64,000 nt of DNA from Methylobacterium brachythecii (GTDB lineage Bacteria > Pseudomonadota > Alphaproteobacteria > Rhizobiales > Beijerinckiaceae), in assembly GCF_014196345.1 (NCBI RefSeq), contig NZ_JACIDN010000001.1:124001-188000 (forward strand). The letters run 5' to 3'. Shown here in pieces: positions 19,225 through 29,599 of the stretch (positions are counted from its first letter, which is position 1; each line of letters starts with the position of its first letter). Made by a program: the position numbers and the translations under genes. The notes beneath the pieces are model-generated. The model saw only the letters and a list, made by a program, of their open reading frames with translations, did no database searches and had not been told where the DNA came from.

Positions 19225-20286
19225 ATGGTTGGGGGGAGGACGGAGGATCGGAAGGTCCTGCGGGTGCTGTCGGGCGAAGCGATCTCGCCACCGCCGGCCT
19301 GGATGATGCGCCAGGCTGGACGATATCTGCCCGAATATCGTGAGACCCGTGCCCAGGCCGGCTCCTTTCTCGATCTCTGCTACAATCCTGCCTTTGCCAC
19401 CGAAGTGACGCTCCAACCCATTCGCCGCTTCGGTTTCGAGGCGTCGATCCTATTCTCCGATATTCTCGTGGTCCCTCACGCATTGGGTCAAGGGGTGAGG
19501 TTCGTCGAAGGAGAAGGCCCGCAGCTCGATGCAATGGCCGGCCGAGCAGAGTTTGATCGCTTGCGTGAAGCAGAGGATCCGACAATCTTCTCGCATCTCG
19601 CTCCGGTTTTCGAGGCGGTTTCGAGCATCCGGGCCGCACTGCCACATGAGACAACATTACTCGGCTTCTGCGGAGCTCCTTGGACGGTAGCGAGCTACAT
19701 GATTGGTGGTCGAGGCACACCCGATCTAGCTCCAGCAAGAGCATTGGCTGGAGCGGATCCCGAACTCGTGGAGTCGTTGATCGACCGGCTCGTGCAGGTG
19801 CAGACGGAATATCTTATCCGGCAGTTCCAGGCAGGAGCCGATGCGGTTCAGATCTTCGAATCGCATGCGGGGGTACTGCCAGAAGGAGGGGACTCCTTAG
19901 CGCGTTGGTCGCTGTTGCCGATTGCGCGAATGATCCAAGGCGTCCGTAAGCACGTACCCGATGCTAAGATCATCGTTTTCTGCCGTGGTTCGGGTTTGGA
20001 CGGCCATATGCGGGTCGTGCCGGAAACTGGCGCCAGCGCTGTTGGCGTCGATTGGAGTGTCGATCTCGCGGCCTTGCGAGCGCGTCTACCCGAGACGACG
20101 GTAACGCAGGGCAACCTGCATCCTGAAACGCTGATAGAGGGTGGCGTGGCGTTGGATGCCGAGGTGGATGGCATCCTGGAAGCAACACGCGGTCTGCCGC
20201 ATATTTTCAATCTCGGTCACGGCATCACGCCGCAGACGCCTATCGTCCATGTCGAGCAAATGTTAGCGCGGCTCAGGCGAAAATGA
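19225..20286 (+). CDS. hemE: Uroporphyrinogen decarboxylase
   Basis: Decarboxylates the four acetate side chains of uroporphyrinogen III to give coproporphyrinogen III in haem, chlorophyll and cobalamin-branch metabolism. The 353-aa product has the N-terminal signature PPAWMMRQAGRYLPEYR, the substrate Asp in ILFSDILVVPHALG, GFCGAPWTVASYM, and the C-terminal HIFNLGHGITPQTP. The ATG at 19225 gives family length; a TTG start at 19177 is less likely. It is transcribed away from the candidate origin and followed 84 nt later by hemJ, another step of the pathway. Confidence 0.96.
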   Translation: MVGGRTEDRKVLRVLSGEAISPPPAWMMRQAGRYLPEYRETRAQAGSFLDLCYNPAFATEVTLQPIRRFGFEASILFSDILVVPHALGQGVRFVEGEGPQLDAMAGRAEFDRLREAEDPTIFSHLAPVFEAVSSIRAALPHETTLLGFCGAPWTVASYMIGGRGTPDLAPARALAGADPELVESLIDRLVQVQTEYLIRQFQAGADAVQIFESHAGVLPEGGDSLARWSLLPIARMIQGVRKHVPDAKIIVFCRGSGLDGHMRVVPETGASAVGVDWSVDLAALRARLPETTVTQGNLHPETLIEGGVALDAEVDGILEATRGLPHIFNLGHGITPQTPIVHVEQMLARLRRK

Positions 20287-20370
20287 ACGGCCCTCGACGG
20301 TTGGAGGTAAGGCGAGCTAAGGACAAGGCGAGCGGCTCGACCGCCTGTTAAGCCGGAGCCTCCCGAGCCC

Positions 20371-20808
20371 GTGGACAACCTCTACCTCTGGATCAAGGCC
20401 GGTCACGTCGTTTCGCTGATCGCCTGGATGGCGGCGATGCTCTACCTGCCGCGTCTCTTCGTTTACCACGCAGGTTTGCCTGCTGGGTCCGAAGTACAGT
20501 CGGCAACGTTCAAGATCATGGAGCGCCGGCTGCTCAAGGCGATCATGACGCCGGCAATGATCCTCACCTGGATTTTCGGCATCATCCTGGCAGTGAAGAG
20601 CGGCTACTACACGTCGTACTGGCTCCAGATGAAGTTTCTACTCGTCTTGGTGATGAGCGGTATTCACGGCTGGCTGTCGAAGATGGTGAAAGATTTTGCT
20701 GCCGATCGAAATCGTCGTGGCGACCGATTCTACCGCGTCGTCAACGAGGTGCCGACATTGCTGATGATCCTCATCGTCATCCTGGCGGTGGTGAAGCCCG
20801 GTGGTTGA
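20371..20808 (+). CDS. hemJ: Protoporphyrinogen oxidase HemJ (UPF0093), GTG start
   Basis: A 145-aa integral membrane protein with four hydrophobic helices. HemJ oxidises protoporphyrinogen IX to protoporphyrin IX in bacteria lacking HemG and HemY. The family signature WIKAGHVVSLIAWMAAMLYL with its conserved His, and LPRLFVYHAG, are at the N-terminus; WLQMKFLLVL with the conserved Lys lies near the middle. Translation starts at the GTG at 20371 after GGAG. Position directly behind hemE supports the assignment. In some alphaproteobacteria rho follows this gene, but not here. Confidence 0.92.
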   Translation: MDNLYLWIKAGHVVSLIAWMAAMLYLPRLFVYHAGLPAGSEVQSATFKIMERRLLKAIMTPAMILTWIFGIILAVKSGYYTSYWLQMKFLLVLVMSGIHGWLSKMVKDFAADRNRRGDRFYRVVNEVPTLLMILIVILAVVKPGG

Positions 20809-20843
20809 GCCGTTCGATCCAGTTGTAACTTGAGGAATCGTCA

Positions 20844-21188
20844 ATGCTGCGCTGTCTTGGTCTTGCTTTCGTCATGACGTTGGCGGGATCGGGCGTTGCC
20901 CTGGCGGCGAGCTTCCCCTGCGAGAAGGCCGAAACGCCGGATGAGAAAGCCATCTGCACCACGCCGAGCCTCAACGACCGTGACGTCGAGCTCGCCGTGC
21001 GCTTCGAGATCCTGAAAGAGGTCCTGGCGATGGGCAACCGTGCTCAACTGCAGGACGATCAGGAGACTTGGCTCAAGGAGCGTCGTGCCTGTGCGGCCGA
21101 CGTCACTTGCTTACGACAAGCCTACGAGACGCGTCTCAAGGTCCTTCGTGGCGTGTTTTCGGAATTCGCCAAACAGGGTCCGCAATAA
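20844..21188 (+). CDS. LprI/DUF1311-like small secreted protein
   Basis: 114 aa with a signal peptide (residues 1-22, ending VALAAS). The mature part has the DUF1311 pattern: FPCEKAETPDEKAIC at the N-terminus, then QETWLKERRACAADVTCLRQAYETRL, with four cysteines likely forming two disulfides. Relatives include the mycobacterial lysozyme inhibitor LprI, but most members are uncharacterised periplasmic proteins. It lies 35 nt after hemJ with a GAGGAA ribosome-binding sequence, so it probably rides on the hemE-hemJ transcript. Confidence 0.82.
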   Translation: MLRCLGLAFVMTLAGSGVALAASFPCEKAETPDEKAICTTPSLNDRDVELAVRFEILKEVLAMGNRAQLQDDQETWLKERRACAADVTCLRQAYETRLKVLRGVFSEFAKQGPQ

Positions 21189-21261
21189 CTCACCTTGATC
21201 GCGTACGTCGTCGTTCCAGTCTGGCAAAATGCGTGGTGGAACGACGTCCGGCCGGCTCGGA

Positions 21262-22545
21262 TCAGAACCCTACCGGCCGTCCTGCCGCCACTACCAGCAT
21301 CTTGCCGTCTGCGAATGTCCGTGCGCTGGCGCGGCGAATATCGGCCTGGGTTACGGCAGCCACCATGTCGTTGCGGCGGGCGATGTAATCCATGCCGAGG
21401 CCTTCGAAGGCGATCTGCACGAGCTGGTTGGCGATCTTGGTCGAGGTATCGAAGCTCAGGGCATAGGAACCGGTGAGGTAATCCTTGGCTTTCTGCAATT
21501 CCTCGTCCGAAGGACCGTCTTGGATCAACCGGGAGATCTCGTCACCGATCACGTCGAGCGCTTCGACGACGCGCTCGTTCTTGGTGGCGGTATAGCCCCA
21601 GGTCATGGCGACGGCCCGGTGCGAGGTCAGGGAGGTGCCGACCGAGTAGGCGAGGCCACGTTTCTCACGCACTTCCTGAAACAGGCGAGAGGTGAAGGCA
21701 CCACCGCCCAGAATGTGGTTCAGGACATAGGCCGGGATGAAGTCGGGATCGCGCCAGGCGACACCGCCGAGGCCGAAGCGGATCACCGATTGCGGCACGT
21801 CGAGATCGACGACGATCCGGCGGCCAAGTTCATGGATGTGCGTGGAGGGAATCGCCTTCAGCGCGGTCGTTTCGGGCAACCCGCCAAAAGCCTTTTCCAA
21901 CATCTTGGCGACGCCCTCGGCCTCGATGGCACCGACGACGGCCACTTTGAGGCCGCCGCGGCCGATCAGGGCGCGGTGCATGGCGACGAGGTCGTCGCGG
22001 GTAATGGCAGCCAGGCTTTCTAGGGTGCCGGCGGAGGGGCGGCCATAAGCATGGCCGGGAAACGCCTCTCGGAAATAACGGCGAGAGGCCATCACACCCG
22101 GATCGTTCTGCTGGTAGCGCAGGCTCGCGATCATCTGCGAACGCACACGCTCAATCGCGACTGGATCGAATTGCGGTTCGGCCAGAGCCAAAGCCGTGAG
22201 GCGGATCGCCTCGTCGGCATGCTTGACCAGCATCTTCAATGACCCGCCGACGGAATCAGGGCCGGCATGGAAATGCAGCTCGATCGCCCGCGCGGCCAGC
22301 GCCTCTTGGAACGCGTCAGAGCCGAGATCGCCGGCGCCCTCGTCGAGAAGACGGGCGAGCATTTGGGCGGTGCCGGCTTTCCCATCCGGATCCTGCGCAG
22401 CGCCACCCTCGAATGTGAAGGCGATCGCAATCATCGGGACGAGGGGCGAGGGAACGTACCAAGCCTCGATGCCGCGGGCGGCCGGTACCGGCATCGCCTG
22501 GGTTGGCGACGACGCGGTGCGGATGCCAGTCTCGGCGATGGTCAT
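21262..22545 (-). CDS. M16 peptidase-like subunit lacking the zinc motif
   Basis: A 427-aa pitrilysin-family protein in which the HxxEH position is replaced by QMLARLLDEGAGD, so it cannot bind zinc. The C-terminal half retains the R/Y pair motif (SRLFQEVREKRGLAYSVG) that closes over substrate in M16B enzymes. In this arrangement, one catalytic and one non-catalytic chain form a heterodimer, as in mitochondrial processing peptidase and bacterial M16B pairs. The catalytic partner is directly upstream (22602-23987). Substrate is unknown. It is the last gene of the ileS-lspA group. Confidence 0.87.
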   Translation of the reverse strand: MTIAETGIRTASSPTQAMPVPAARGIEAWYVPSPLVPMIAIAFTFEGGAAQDPDGKAGTAQMLARLLDEGAGDLGSDAFQEALAARAIELHFHAGPDSVGGSLKMLVKHADEAIRLTALALAEPQFDPVAIERVRSQMIASLRYQQNDPGVMASRRYFREAFPGHAYGRPSAGTLESLAAITRDDLVAMHRALIGRGGLKVAVVGAIEAEGVAKMLEKAFGGLPETTALKAIPSTHIHELGRRIVVDLDVPQSVIRFGLGGVAWRDPDFIPAYVLNHILGGGAFTSRLFQEVREKRGLAYSVGTSLTSHRAVAMTWGYTATKNERVVEALDVIGDEISRLIQDGPSDEELQKAKDYLTGSYALSFDTSTKIANQLVQIAFEGLGMDYIARRNDMVAAVTQADIRRASARTFADGKMLVVAAGRPVGF

Positions 22546-22601
22546 CGAAAACAGTCCTTAGGCGTTTCGAATCCGGGTCGGCCTGATGGCCACCGAAACA
22601 G

Positions 22602-23987
22602 TCAGGAGGCGACCGGCGCGTCCGATTCTCGGTCGTTGGTGAGGTAGCCGGTGACGGAACGCGAGGGCACGAGGTATCGCTCCGCGACAGCGGACAACCG
22701 GTCCCGCGTCACCGCCTCGATGTCGGTTGGCCAGCGGCGGACCTCGTCTACGCTCTCGCCGATGGCGAGCGCCGCACCGTAGATCCGCGCCAACGAGGAC
22801 TGGCTATCGGAAGAGTAGATCGTCTCGGCCACGAGGCGGGTCTTGGCCCGCTCGATTGCTTCGGGTGACAGCGCTTCGCTGATACCGCGCAAGGCACGGT
22901 CGACGTGGTCTTCGAGCTGTTCGAGGCTCACGCCCTCGGCGGGTACGGCGTAGACCGAGAAACGGGTATCGTCGATCGCGGAGCCCATGTACCAGGCGCC
23001 GGCATTCACGGCGATGCCGGTTTCCAGCACCAGTTTGCGGTAAAGGTAGGAGGTGGCCCCCCCTCCGATCACCTCGGCCAGCAATTCGAGGGCGTGGCAT
23101 TCACCGTCCCGCGCGGTGATGCAGGAAGGCGTCAGGTAGAGGCGCTGTAGAGTCGGCTGCTCGACTTTTGGGTCGGCGACGCAGACGCGGCGTAACGCCT
23201 TCGGCTCGGGTTCGCGGGCACGATGGCGCCGGGGCCGGGCGCCATGCGGCGCGACCTTGCCGTAAGTGCTCTCGGCGAGCCGGCGGACCTCGTCGGAAGT
23301 GACGTCTCCGGCAACTACCAGGATGGCGTTCTCGGGTGTGTAGAACCGCTTGTAGTAGTCGATGGCGTGGTGCCGGTTCAGCTCTTCGATCTCGTGCATC
23401 CAGCCGATGATCGGGATTCCGTAGGGATGGTGCACGAAGAGCGAGGCAGCCATAGCTTCGGAGAGCTGGGCGTTCGGATCAGTCTCGACCCGCATGCGGC
23501 GCTCTTCCAGCACCACGTCGCGCTCGGGACCGACGACGTCGTCTGACAGGACCAGGCCGCCCATGCGGTCGGCCTCGAACTCCATCATGGTTGCGAGATG
23601 GTCGCGGGCGACGCGCTGGAAATAGGCTGTGTAATCATAGCTGGTGAAGGCGTTTTCCTGGCCGCCGAGCGAGGACACCGCTTTCGAAAAGGCGCCCGCC
23701 GGGTGCCGATCCGTGCCCTTGAACATCAGATGCTCGAGGAAGTGGGCGATGCCGGACTGGCCGAGCGGATCGTCCGCCGAACCGTTGCGGTACCAGATCA
23801 TATGGGTTGCGACGGGCACGCGGTGATCGGGCACCACCACGACGTCGAGGCCGTTATCGAGCACGAAGGAGGAGACTTCCGGACCACCGGCCTCCGAGCC
23901 TCCGAACGGCGCTGCCTCCACGCGACCGGCATGCGCGAGGCCGCGCACCGGCCCGAGCAGGGCGTTGGCCTTCCGGGGGAGATACAT
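22602..23987 (-). CDS. M16 zinc metallopeptidase, catalytic subunit
   Basis: A 461-aa pitrilysin-type peptidase. The inverted zinc motif HFLEH occupies 82-86, with the third ligand Glu at about 162 in VVLEERRMR, the standard spacing. Domain 2 follows from about 230 with the ALRRVCVADPKVEQP linker. No Sec signal is evident at the chosen ATG (23987), which follows AAGGA; the longer frame to 24095 would add a basic N-terminus without family similarity. It pairs with the inactive subunit 56 nt downstream. Confidence 0.9.
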   Translation of the reverse strand: MYLPRKANALLGPVRGLAHAGRVEAAPFGGSEAGGPEVSSFVLDNGLDVVVVPDHRVPVATHMIWYRNGSADDPLGQSGIAHFLEHLMFKGTDRHPAGAFSKAVSSLGGQENAFTSYDYTAYFQRVARDHLATMMEFEADRMGGLVLSDDVVGPERDVVLEERRMRVETDPNAQLSEAMAASLFVHHPYGIPIIGWMHEIEELNRHHAIDYYKRFYTPENAILVVAGDVTSDEVRRLAESTYGKVAPHGARPRRHRAREPEPKALRRVCVADPKVEQPTLQRLYLTPSCITARDGECHALELLAEVIGGGATSYLYRKLVLETGIAVNAGAWYMGSAIDDTRFSVYAVPAEGVSLEQLEDHVDRALRGISEALSPEAIERAKTRLVAETIYSSDSQSSLARIYGAALAIGESVDEVRRWPTDIEAVTRDRLSAVAERYLVPSRSVTGYLTNDRESDAPVAS

Positions 23988-24166
23988 CCTGACGTCCTTC
24001 GTGCGTCTGGTCTCGAGACGGGTCTCGCCCCGAACTGTCGCGAGGTTCGTTTGCCGGGGCAAGACCCGTACCGCAGGGTGTGACCTCTTGGCCACCCACG
24101 CGAATGACGAAAACCGAACCTTCGGTTGCCGAAACGGTCCGAACGCGCAGAACCAGGGCCGGAGCG

Positions 24167-24898
24167 CTAGTAACCGCCCTGCTTGCTCTGCTCGCGCATA
24201 TAGGCGCGCGGATCGGCTTCCTCGTTACCACTGATTGAACCGCCCATCGGACCGTTCTGCGTCTTGACCGTCTTGATCGGCGCCTTGCGGTAGCCGTTCG
24301 GCGGATCGGTTAGGCCGTCACGATCTGGCTCGACGGTCGAGGGCTGAAGCTCGTCTTTCTTGCCGCCGAAAAGGGCGAGAGGATCGAACCAGCTCGAATC
24401 GCGGGCCTCACCCGGACGCGGCGCTGGATCACTCGACAGACCTGCGCCGGCACGCCGGCCACTGTTCATCTCGGCGGCTGACAGAGTTTCGTTGTTATCG
24501 TTCATGCGGCCCTGAGCGCCGCGCACGATCGGCTTGTTGGCCTCGCTCCTGGCACGTTCGCGCTGGGTCACCTCAGGATCCTTCGGCCAGGCCGGATCGG
24601 CCTGACGCGCCTGGGGTGTCGGAAGCGGCAGAGGCAGCGTCGGATCGGCGCTCGTCGTGTCGAGGGCCTTACCTTTCTGATGCTTCTTCGCGCTGGGATG
24701 GGCGCCGAGGGCCGGCGGCATCACCAAAGGTGCGCGCTCACGATAGGTGATTGGCGGGCGTTCCGGCTCGATCAGGCCGATGCTGCTCATAGCGTCGCGC
24801 ATGAATTCGCCTTCGGCGGCACGAGCCGGGGCGCTTGTGAGGAGGCCGAGAACGAGACTGCTCGTGAAGACCGTGAGGATTCCGCGCTGCCCGCTCAT
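24167..24898 (-). CDS. Secreted proline-rich protein of unknown function, conserved beside lspA
   Basis: 243 aa. Residues 1-28 are a signal peptide (SSLVLGLLTSAPARA-AEG). The segment PPITYRERAPLVMPPALG recalls a motif seen in Rhizobiales proteins encoded between lspA and M16 peptidases, distantly like DUF3035. The rest is low-complexity, rich in Pro, Asp and Arg, and ends in repeated charged residues. No catalytic motif is visible. It may be a periplasmic or outer-membrane-associated protein, but there is no basis for a function. Confidence 0.75.
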   Translation of the reverse strand: MSGQRGILTVFTSSLVLGLLTSAPARAAEGEFMRDAMSSIGLIEPERPPITYRERAPLVMPPALGAHPSAKKHQKGKALDTTSADPTLPLPLPTPQARQADPAWPKDPEVTQRERARSEANKPIVRGAQGRMNDNNETLSAAEMNSGRRAGAGLSSDPAPRPGEARDSSWFDPLALFGGKKDELQPSTVEPDRDGLTDPPNGYRKAPIKTVKTQNGPMGGSISGNEEADPRAYMREQSKQGGY

Positions 24899-25021
24899 TC
24901 TGCCCTCGAGTTTCGGTCGTTCGGCGCCGATGAAGGGAATCGCATCCGATGCGTGGGCGCCGAAGGTTTTCCGTGAGCCGGTTTTCGGGCGAAGGTAAGG
25001 CGTTCGCCGGTGCTGCCGTCG

Positions 25022-25537
25022 TCAGCGGCTGGAATCCGGGATATTCGGCAGCCCGTGTTGCTGCCGGTCTTTGCGTTCGGGTCTCAAGCTGTCGAGAATC
25101 AGGCCCACCACACCGGCCACGATCGCTGCGTCGGCGATGTTGAACACATACCACGACCAATCGCCCGCATGCAGGTGGACGAAGTCGAACACGGCTCCGA
25201 ATACGGCCCGATCGATGGCATTGCCGATGGCTCCGCCGATGATGAGGCCGAGCGCCACCGCCAGGAGGCGCGACGTGGCGCGGCTCATCCAGAATCCGAG
25301 CGCGATGGCTGCCGCAATCGAGAGCCCGACCAGCAGCCAGCGGCCGAAATCACCCTCCTGCTGGAACATCCCGTAGGACACGCCGCGATTCCAGACGACG
25401 ACGAAGTCGGTGAAGGGCGCGATTCGCCAAGGCTGCGTCAGCACGAGGTCGGTGCGCAGATACAGCCAGAGCTTCGACGCCTGGTCGATGACGAGCGTCA
25501 GGATCGCCGCGACGAGGCCGAGACGGAACGGGGCCAT
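25022..25537 (-). CDS. lspA: Lipoprotein signal peptidase
   Basis: A 171-aa inner-membrane aspartyl peptidase that removes the signal peptide from diacylglyceryl-modified prolipoproteins. Four membrane helices are visible. The catalytic aspartates are D118 ([15 protein letters not shown]) and D136 ([10 protein letters not shown]). Its ATG overlaps the ileS stop (TGATG), so translation is coupled to ileS, the same pairing as in E. coli and many proteobacteria. Confidence 0.95.
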   Translation of the reverse strand: MAPFRLGLVAAILTLVIDQASKLWLYLRTDLVLTQPWRIAPFTDFVVVWNRGVSYGMFQQEGDFGRWLLVGLSIAAAIALGFWMSRATSRLLAVALGLIIGGAIGNAIDRAVFGAVFDFVHLHAGDWSWYVFNIADAAIVAGVVGLILDSLRPERKDRQQHGLPNIPDSSR

Positions 25538-28524
25538 CAGGCCTCACTCGGATGCGCAGCATCCCATTCGCGCAGGGCCTTGGCATCGCGGGGGGTGACG
25601 TCGGGATAGTCCGGATCGCTGCCGACGTCGGGTGAGACACGCCAGGAGCGCGCACATTTCCGGCCCTCGGCGGTCTGGGGCACCACGGCAACGCCCTTGA
25701 TCTCGTCGAGGCGGAAGGCGTCGGCGGGTCCCTCACCGGCGCTCACCCGGATGCCGGAGGTGATGCAAACCTCGGCGAAGTCCACGCCGTCGAGCGCGGT
25801 GAGAAGCTCGGGATCTGAGACGAAGACCTGCGGAGCGGCCTCCAGGCTCGCACCGATACGTTTGGCAGCCCGTTCGATCTCCAGGGCACCGGTCACCACC
25901 CGACGGACGCGACGGATCTTCTGCCAACGCACGGCGAGAGCGTCGTCGCGCCATTCTACCGGGGTTTCTGGCAAGGTCTGGAGATGCACCGAGCCGTCCT
26001 CGGACGGATAGCGCTCCAACCAGGCTTCCTCGGCCGTGAAGGCGAGGACCGGTGCCAGCCAGATCACGACACGGCGGAAGGCTTCGTCAATGACCTGGAG
26101 CGAAGCCCGACGGACCGTCGACGAGATTGGATCACAGTAGAGCGCGTCCTTGCGCACGTCGAAATAGAAGGCGGAGAGATCGCCGGTCATGAACCCGTTG
26201 AGCAGCGCCACGATCCGCTTGGTATCGAAACCCGTATAGGCCTCGCGGATCTCGCCATCGAGCTGAGCGAGCCGGTGCAGGATGAAGCGCTCGAGCTCCG
26301 GCATGTCTTTGAATGAAAGGTCGTCACCCGGTACGTGATGCGCCAGCGAGCCGAGCATCCAGCGCAATGAATTACGGAGCTTCCGATAGGTTTCGGCAAA
26401 TGTCTTCACGATCTCCGGGCCGATCCGCAGGTCGTCCGAATAGTCGGAGGCTGCGACCCAGAGGCGGAGGATGTCTGCGCCCGATTCCTTGATCACACTC
26501 TGCGGCGCGACGACGTTGCCCTTCGACTTCGACATCTTCTCGCCCTTGGGGTCGAGAACGAAGCCGTGGGTCAGCACCACGTCGTAGGGCGCAAAGCCGC
26601 GCGTACCGCAGGATTCGAGCAGCGAGGACTGGAACCAGCCGCGATGCTGGTCTGAGCCCTCCAGGTACATGACCCGGTCCCGACCACCTTCACGGACCCG
26701 CTTGATGTCGGCGAGGCCTGGGAAAGCCTGCGGATCATCGAGCACGAATGCGTGGGTCGAGCCGGAATCGAACCAGACGTCGAGGACGTCGGTGACCTTG
26801 TCGTAATCTGCCGGGTCATGGTCCGGAGCGAGGAAGCGGGCGCCGTCGGCATCCGAGAACCAGGCGTCCGCACCCTCGGCTGTGAAGGCCTCTGCGATGC
26901 GGGTGTTCACGCGCTCGTCGCGAAGCACCTCGCTGGTGCCCTTCTTGACGAAGACGGTGATCGGTACGCCCCAGGCGCGCTGACGCGAAACCACCCAGTC
27001 GGGCTTGTTGCCGACCATGCCGTTGATGCGGTTCTTGCCCTGGGGCGGCACCCACTGTGTCACCTCGATCGCCTCGAAGGCGACCTCGCGCAAAGTGCGG
27101 TTGCCGAGCGCATCCACCGGCTTGTCCATCGCAATGAACCATTGCGGGGTGTTGCGGAAGATGACGGGTTTCTTCGATCGCCAGGAATGAGGGTACTGAT
27201 GGCGCAGCACGCCGCGGGCGATGAGGCTGCCGGCCTCGGTGAGCGCGGCGATCAGCGCCTTGTTGGCATCGCCCTTCTCGCCCTTGTGGTTGAGAACGCG
27301 CTTGCCCGTAAAGCCCGGAGCCTCCTCGGTGTACATGCCGTCGGCGTCTACCGTGTAGGGGATGCGGGTCTCGATTCCGCTCTGAGTCAGCCGGCGGCCA
27401 TTGGCCATCCAGACCTCGAAATCCTCACGACCATGGCTCGGCGCCGTATGGACGAATCCGGTACCAGCCTCGTCGGTGACGTGATCGCCGTCGAGGAGCG
27501 GAACCGCGAACTCGTAGCCGGCAACACTGCCGTTCAGCGGATGCGAGAGTGTCAGCTCGGCGAGCACCTCCGGTGAAACGTCCCCGACCCGTTCGAAAGC
27601 TTCGACACGAGCTGCCTTGAACACCGTCTCGGCGAGTGCATCGGCGAGCAGGAAGGTCTCGCCGGTCTTTGCCCAATTGTCCTCGGCCGCCGCCGTGATG
27701 CGGTAGAGCCCGTAGGCCACGCGCTTGGAATAGGCGACGGCGCGGTTGCCGGGAATGGTCCAGGGCGTGGTGGTCCAGATGACGATGCGAGCATTGGCCC
27801 ATTCCGCGGGCGCGCCGTCACGCATCCGGAAGGCCACGAAGATCGTGTCGCTGACGTGCTCCTCGTACTCGATCTCGGCCTCGGCCAGCGCGGTTTTCTC
27901 GACCACCGACCACATCACCGGCTTCGACCCGCGGTAGAGCTGGCCAGTCACCGCGAATTTCATCAATTCGGAAGCGATGCGCGCCTCGGCTGGGTAGGCC
28001 ATGGTCGAATAGGGATGCGCCCAGTCGCCGGTGACACCGAGCCGTTTGAACTCGTCCCGCTGCACGTCGAGCCACTGCGCGGCGAAGGCCCGGCATTCCT
28101 GGCGGAATTCGAGGATCGGCACCTCGTCCTTGTTCTTGCCCTTGGCCCGGTACTGCTCCTCGATCTTCCACTCGATCGGCAGGCCATGGCAGTCCCAGCC
28201 GGGCACGTAATCGGCATCGTGCCCGAGGGCGCCCTGCGAGCGCACGATCACGTCCTTGAGGATCTTGTTCAGCGCGTGCCCGATATGGATGTTGCCGTTG
28301 GCATAGGGCGGCCCGTCATGAAGGACGAAGCGCGGGCGTCCGGCGGATTCGCGACGAATGCGGCCATAGAGATCGTTGCGTATCCAGCGCTCCAGCAGCA
28401 GCGGCTCACGCGTCGGCAAGCCGGCCCGCATCGGGAATTCGGTCTTGGGCAGGAACAGCGTCTTGGAATAGTCGCGGCCCGGGCCAGCATCGTCCGGCGC
28501 GGCAGGATTGGCGGACTCGGTCAT
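25537..28524 (-). CDS. ileS: Isoleucyl-tRNA synthetase
   Basis: A 995-aa class I synthetase that charges tRNA-Ile and edits valine. HIGH is at 80-83 ([11 protein letters not shown]), KMSKS near residue 660 ([10 protein letters not shown]), and the CP1 editing domain lies between about 200 and 400. The C-terminus ([13 protein letters not shown] and on) aligns with the usual zinc-ribbon region but keeps only one cysteine, so zinc is probably not bound there. It heads the ileS-lspA-unknown-M16-M16 group on the minus strand. Confidence 0.97.
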   Translation of the reverse strand: MTESANPAAPDDAGPGRDYSKTLFLPKTEFPMRAGLPTREPLLLERWIRNDLYGRIRRESAGRPRFVLHDGPPYANGNIHIGHALNKILKDVIVRSQGALGHDADYVPGWDCHGLPIEWKIEEQYRAKGKNKDEVPILEFRQECRAFAAQWLDVQRDEFKRLGVTGDWAHPYSTMAYPAEARIASELMKFAVTGQLYRGSKPVMWSVVEKTALAEAEIEYEEHVSDTIFVAFRMRDGAPAEWANARIVIWTTTPWTIPGNRAVAYSKRVAYGLYRITAAAEDNWAKTGETFLLADALAETVFKAARVEAFERVGDVSPEVLAELTLSHPLNGSVAGYEFAVPLLDGDHVTDEAGTGFVHTAPSHGREDFEVWMANGRRLTQSGIETRIPYTVDADGMYTEEAPGFTGKRVLNHKGEKGDANKALIAALTEAGSLIARGVLRHQYPHSWRSKKPVIFRNTPQWFIAMDKPVDALGNRTLREVAFEAIEVTQWVPPQGKNRINGMVGNKPDWVVSRQRAWGVPITVFVKKGTSEVLRDERVNTRIAEAFTAEGADAWFSDADGARFLAPDHDPADYDKVTDVLDVWFDSGSTHAFVLDDPQAFPGLADIKRVREGGRDRVMYLEGSDQHRGWFQSSLLESCGTRGFAPYDVVLTHGFVLDPKGEKMSKSKGNVVAPQSVIKESGADILRLWVAASDYSDDLRIGPEIVKTFAETYRKLRNSLRWMLGSLAHHVPGDDLSFKDMPELERFILHRLAQLDGEIREAYTGFDTKRIVALLNGFMTGDLSAFYFDVRKDALYCDPISSTVRRASLQVIDEAFRRVVIWLAPVLAFTAEEAWLERYPSEDGSVHLQTLPETPVEWRDDALAVRWQKIRRVRRVVTGALEIERAAKRIGASLEAAPQVFVSDPELLTALDGVDFAEVCITSGIRVSAGEGPADAFRLDEIKGVAVVPQTAEGRKCARSWRVSPDVGSDPDYPDVTPRDAKALREWDAAHPSEA

Positions 28525-28900
28525 CGGTTCGGTCTTGCTCGTCTCGTCTCGCGCTGGGTCAGGAGGCAGACCGTAGTGCGCTCATGCGCACATGCGGACC
28601 TGTTCCGGCATCTACGCCCGGCCGCGCGCAACAGGCGCGGCGCTCAGGCGGAGGCCGGGCCGGTAATTCGAGGACGCGGCGGCGCGCCCGTCAGATCATG
28701 GGCCTCGAGCATGCGGCGCTTCTAGCAGCGGGTTTTCCCGCGCGCCAGCAGACAACGGTGTGTGACCGATTCATCACGAATCCGGGAATGAGCAATCTTT
28801 CGTGGCACTTTTGGCAAGCCTAGCCGTTGGGGCCACACGAGTCCGAGAGCCGACGAACATCTCGGAAGCGGAACACAACGAGAAGCACCAAGAGGTCCGC
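28525..28900. other. Divergent intergenic region without a recognisable gene
   Basis: 376 bp between the ileS start (leftward) and a small secreted protein gene (rightward). Short open frames here have no ribosome-binding sequence and no family resemblance. It should hold both promoters. TGGCAC at 28804 is followed by TTGGCA, but the spacing does not fit a sigma-54 site. I see no riboswitch or tRNA. Confidence 0.4.
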
Positions 28901-29167
28901 ATGAAACATCTCCTCCTCGCCGCTACGGTGGCCCTGTCCGCCTTGACCCTATCGAGCGCTGCGGATGCCCAGGGCGTTCCCGGTGGCATGAGCCGTGGTG
29001 CTCACGAGGGTAACCGCGTGGCTGGTCCGGTCGGTGGAATCGTAGGTGGCGCGGTTGGCGGTGCCGTCGGCGGAGTCAATGGCGTGCTCGGAATCGATCC
29101 AGGCCGTCGCGCCTACCGTACCCGCATGCGCTCGCATCGCGGCTATCGTCACCGTCACCACCGCTGA
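28901..29167 (+). CDS. Small secreted Gly-rich protein with a basic His-rich tail
   Basis: 88 aa. A signal peptide (MKHLLLAATVALSALTLSSAADA) is followed by a Gly/Val segment (VGGIVGGAVGGAVGG) and a C-terminus of Arg and His (RSHRGYRHRHHR). This arrangement is common among small Methylobacterium envelope proteins of unknown role; the glycine segment might insert in the membrane. The start at 28901 follows AGAGG. No family function can be given. Confidence 0.65.
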   Translation: MKHLLLAATVALSALTLSSAADAQGVPGGMSRGAHEGNRVAGPVGGIVGGAVGGAVGGVNGVLGIDPGRRAYRTRMRSHRGYRHRHHR

Positions 29168-29341
29168 GTTCAGTTCCGCGCGTCATGGACCTCGTTCCAG
29201 CGGCGCGCGGGCCATCTTTCGTCGGGAAGAGCACGTGCGGTCGAGGCTAGGCTTCTGTTCCGACGTACCTTTTGAGCGAATCGGCATCCCCTTCGCCGGA
29301 TGGCGCCCTAGCTATTCCCCGGAGACCAGAGAGGAGCTGGA

Positions 29342-29524
29342 ATGTCCCGCGACCAGAGTCACGTCATCGACCGCGCCGAGACCAAAGCTGCAAAGGCTGC
29401 CGAGCAGCATGCGAAAGCCTCGGCAATCTGGGAAGAGATCGAGGCCGATCGGCGGGCCTTGGACAATCGCACAGAGCGGCTGCGGGCCCTGCGTCTCGCG
29501 CGCCAATCCGACGGACGTGATTAG
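29342..29524 (+). CDS. Small charged helical protein of unknown function
   Basis: 60 aa, rich in Ala, Glu and Arg, predicted almost all helical with heptad-like spacing (RAETKAAKAAEQHAKASAIW, then EADRRALDNRTERLRALR). No signal peptide. A strong GAGGAG ribosome-binding site stands 5 nt upstream of the ATG, which is the main reason to accept it. It ends 76 nt before the palindrome at 29600 that could serve as its terminator. Confidence 0.6.
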   Translation: MSRDQSHVIDRAETKAAKAAEQHAKASAIWEEIEADRRALDNRTERLRALRLARQSDGRD

Positions 29525-29599
29525 ACCGTCTTCCGGTACAGTAAAAGCGGTCTTCTTCCCGAAGACTGCCCTTTGATTCTCTGAATGCATCGTATTGTT

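Noticed and set aside
28803..28817. Possible sigma-54 promoter (TGGCAC then TTGGCA)
   Set aside because: The GG and GC elements are not at the required -24/-12 spacing.
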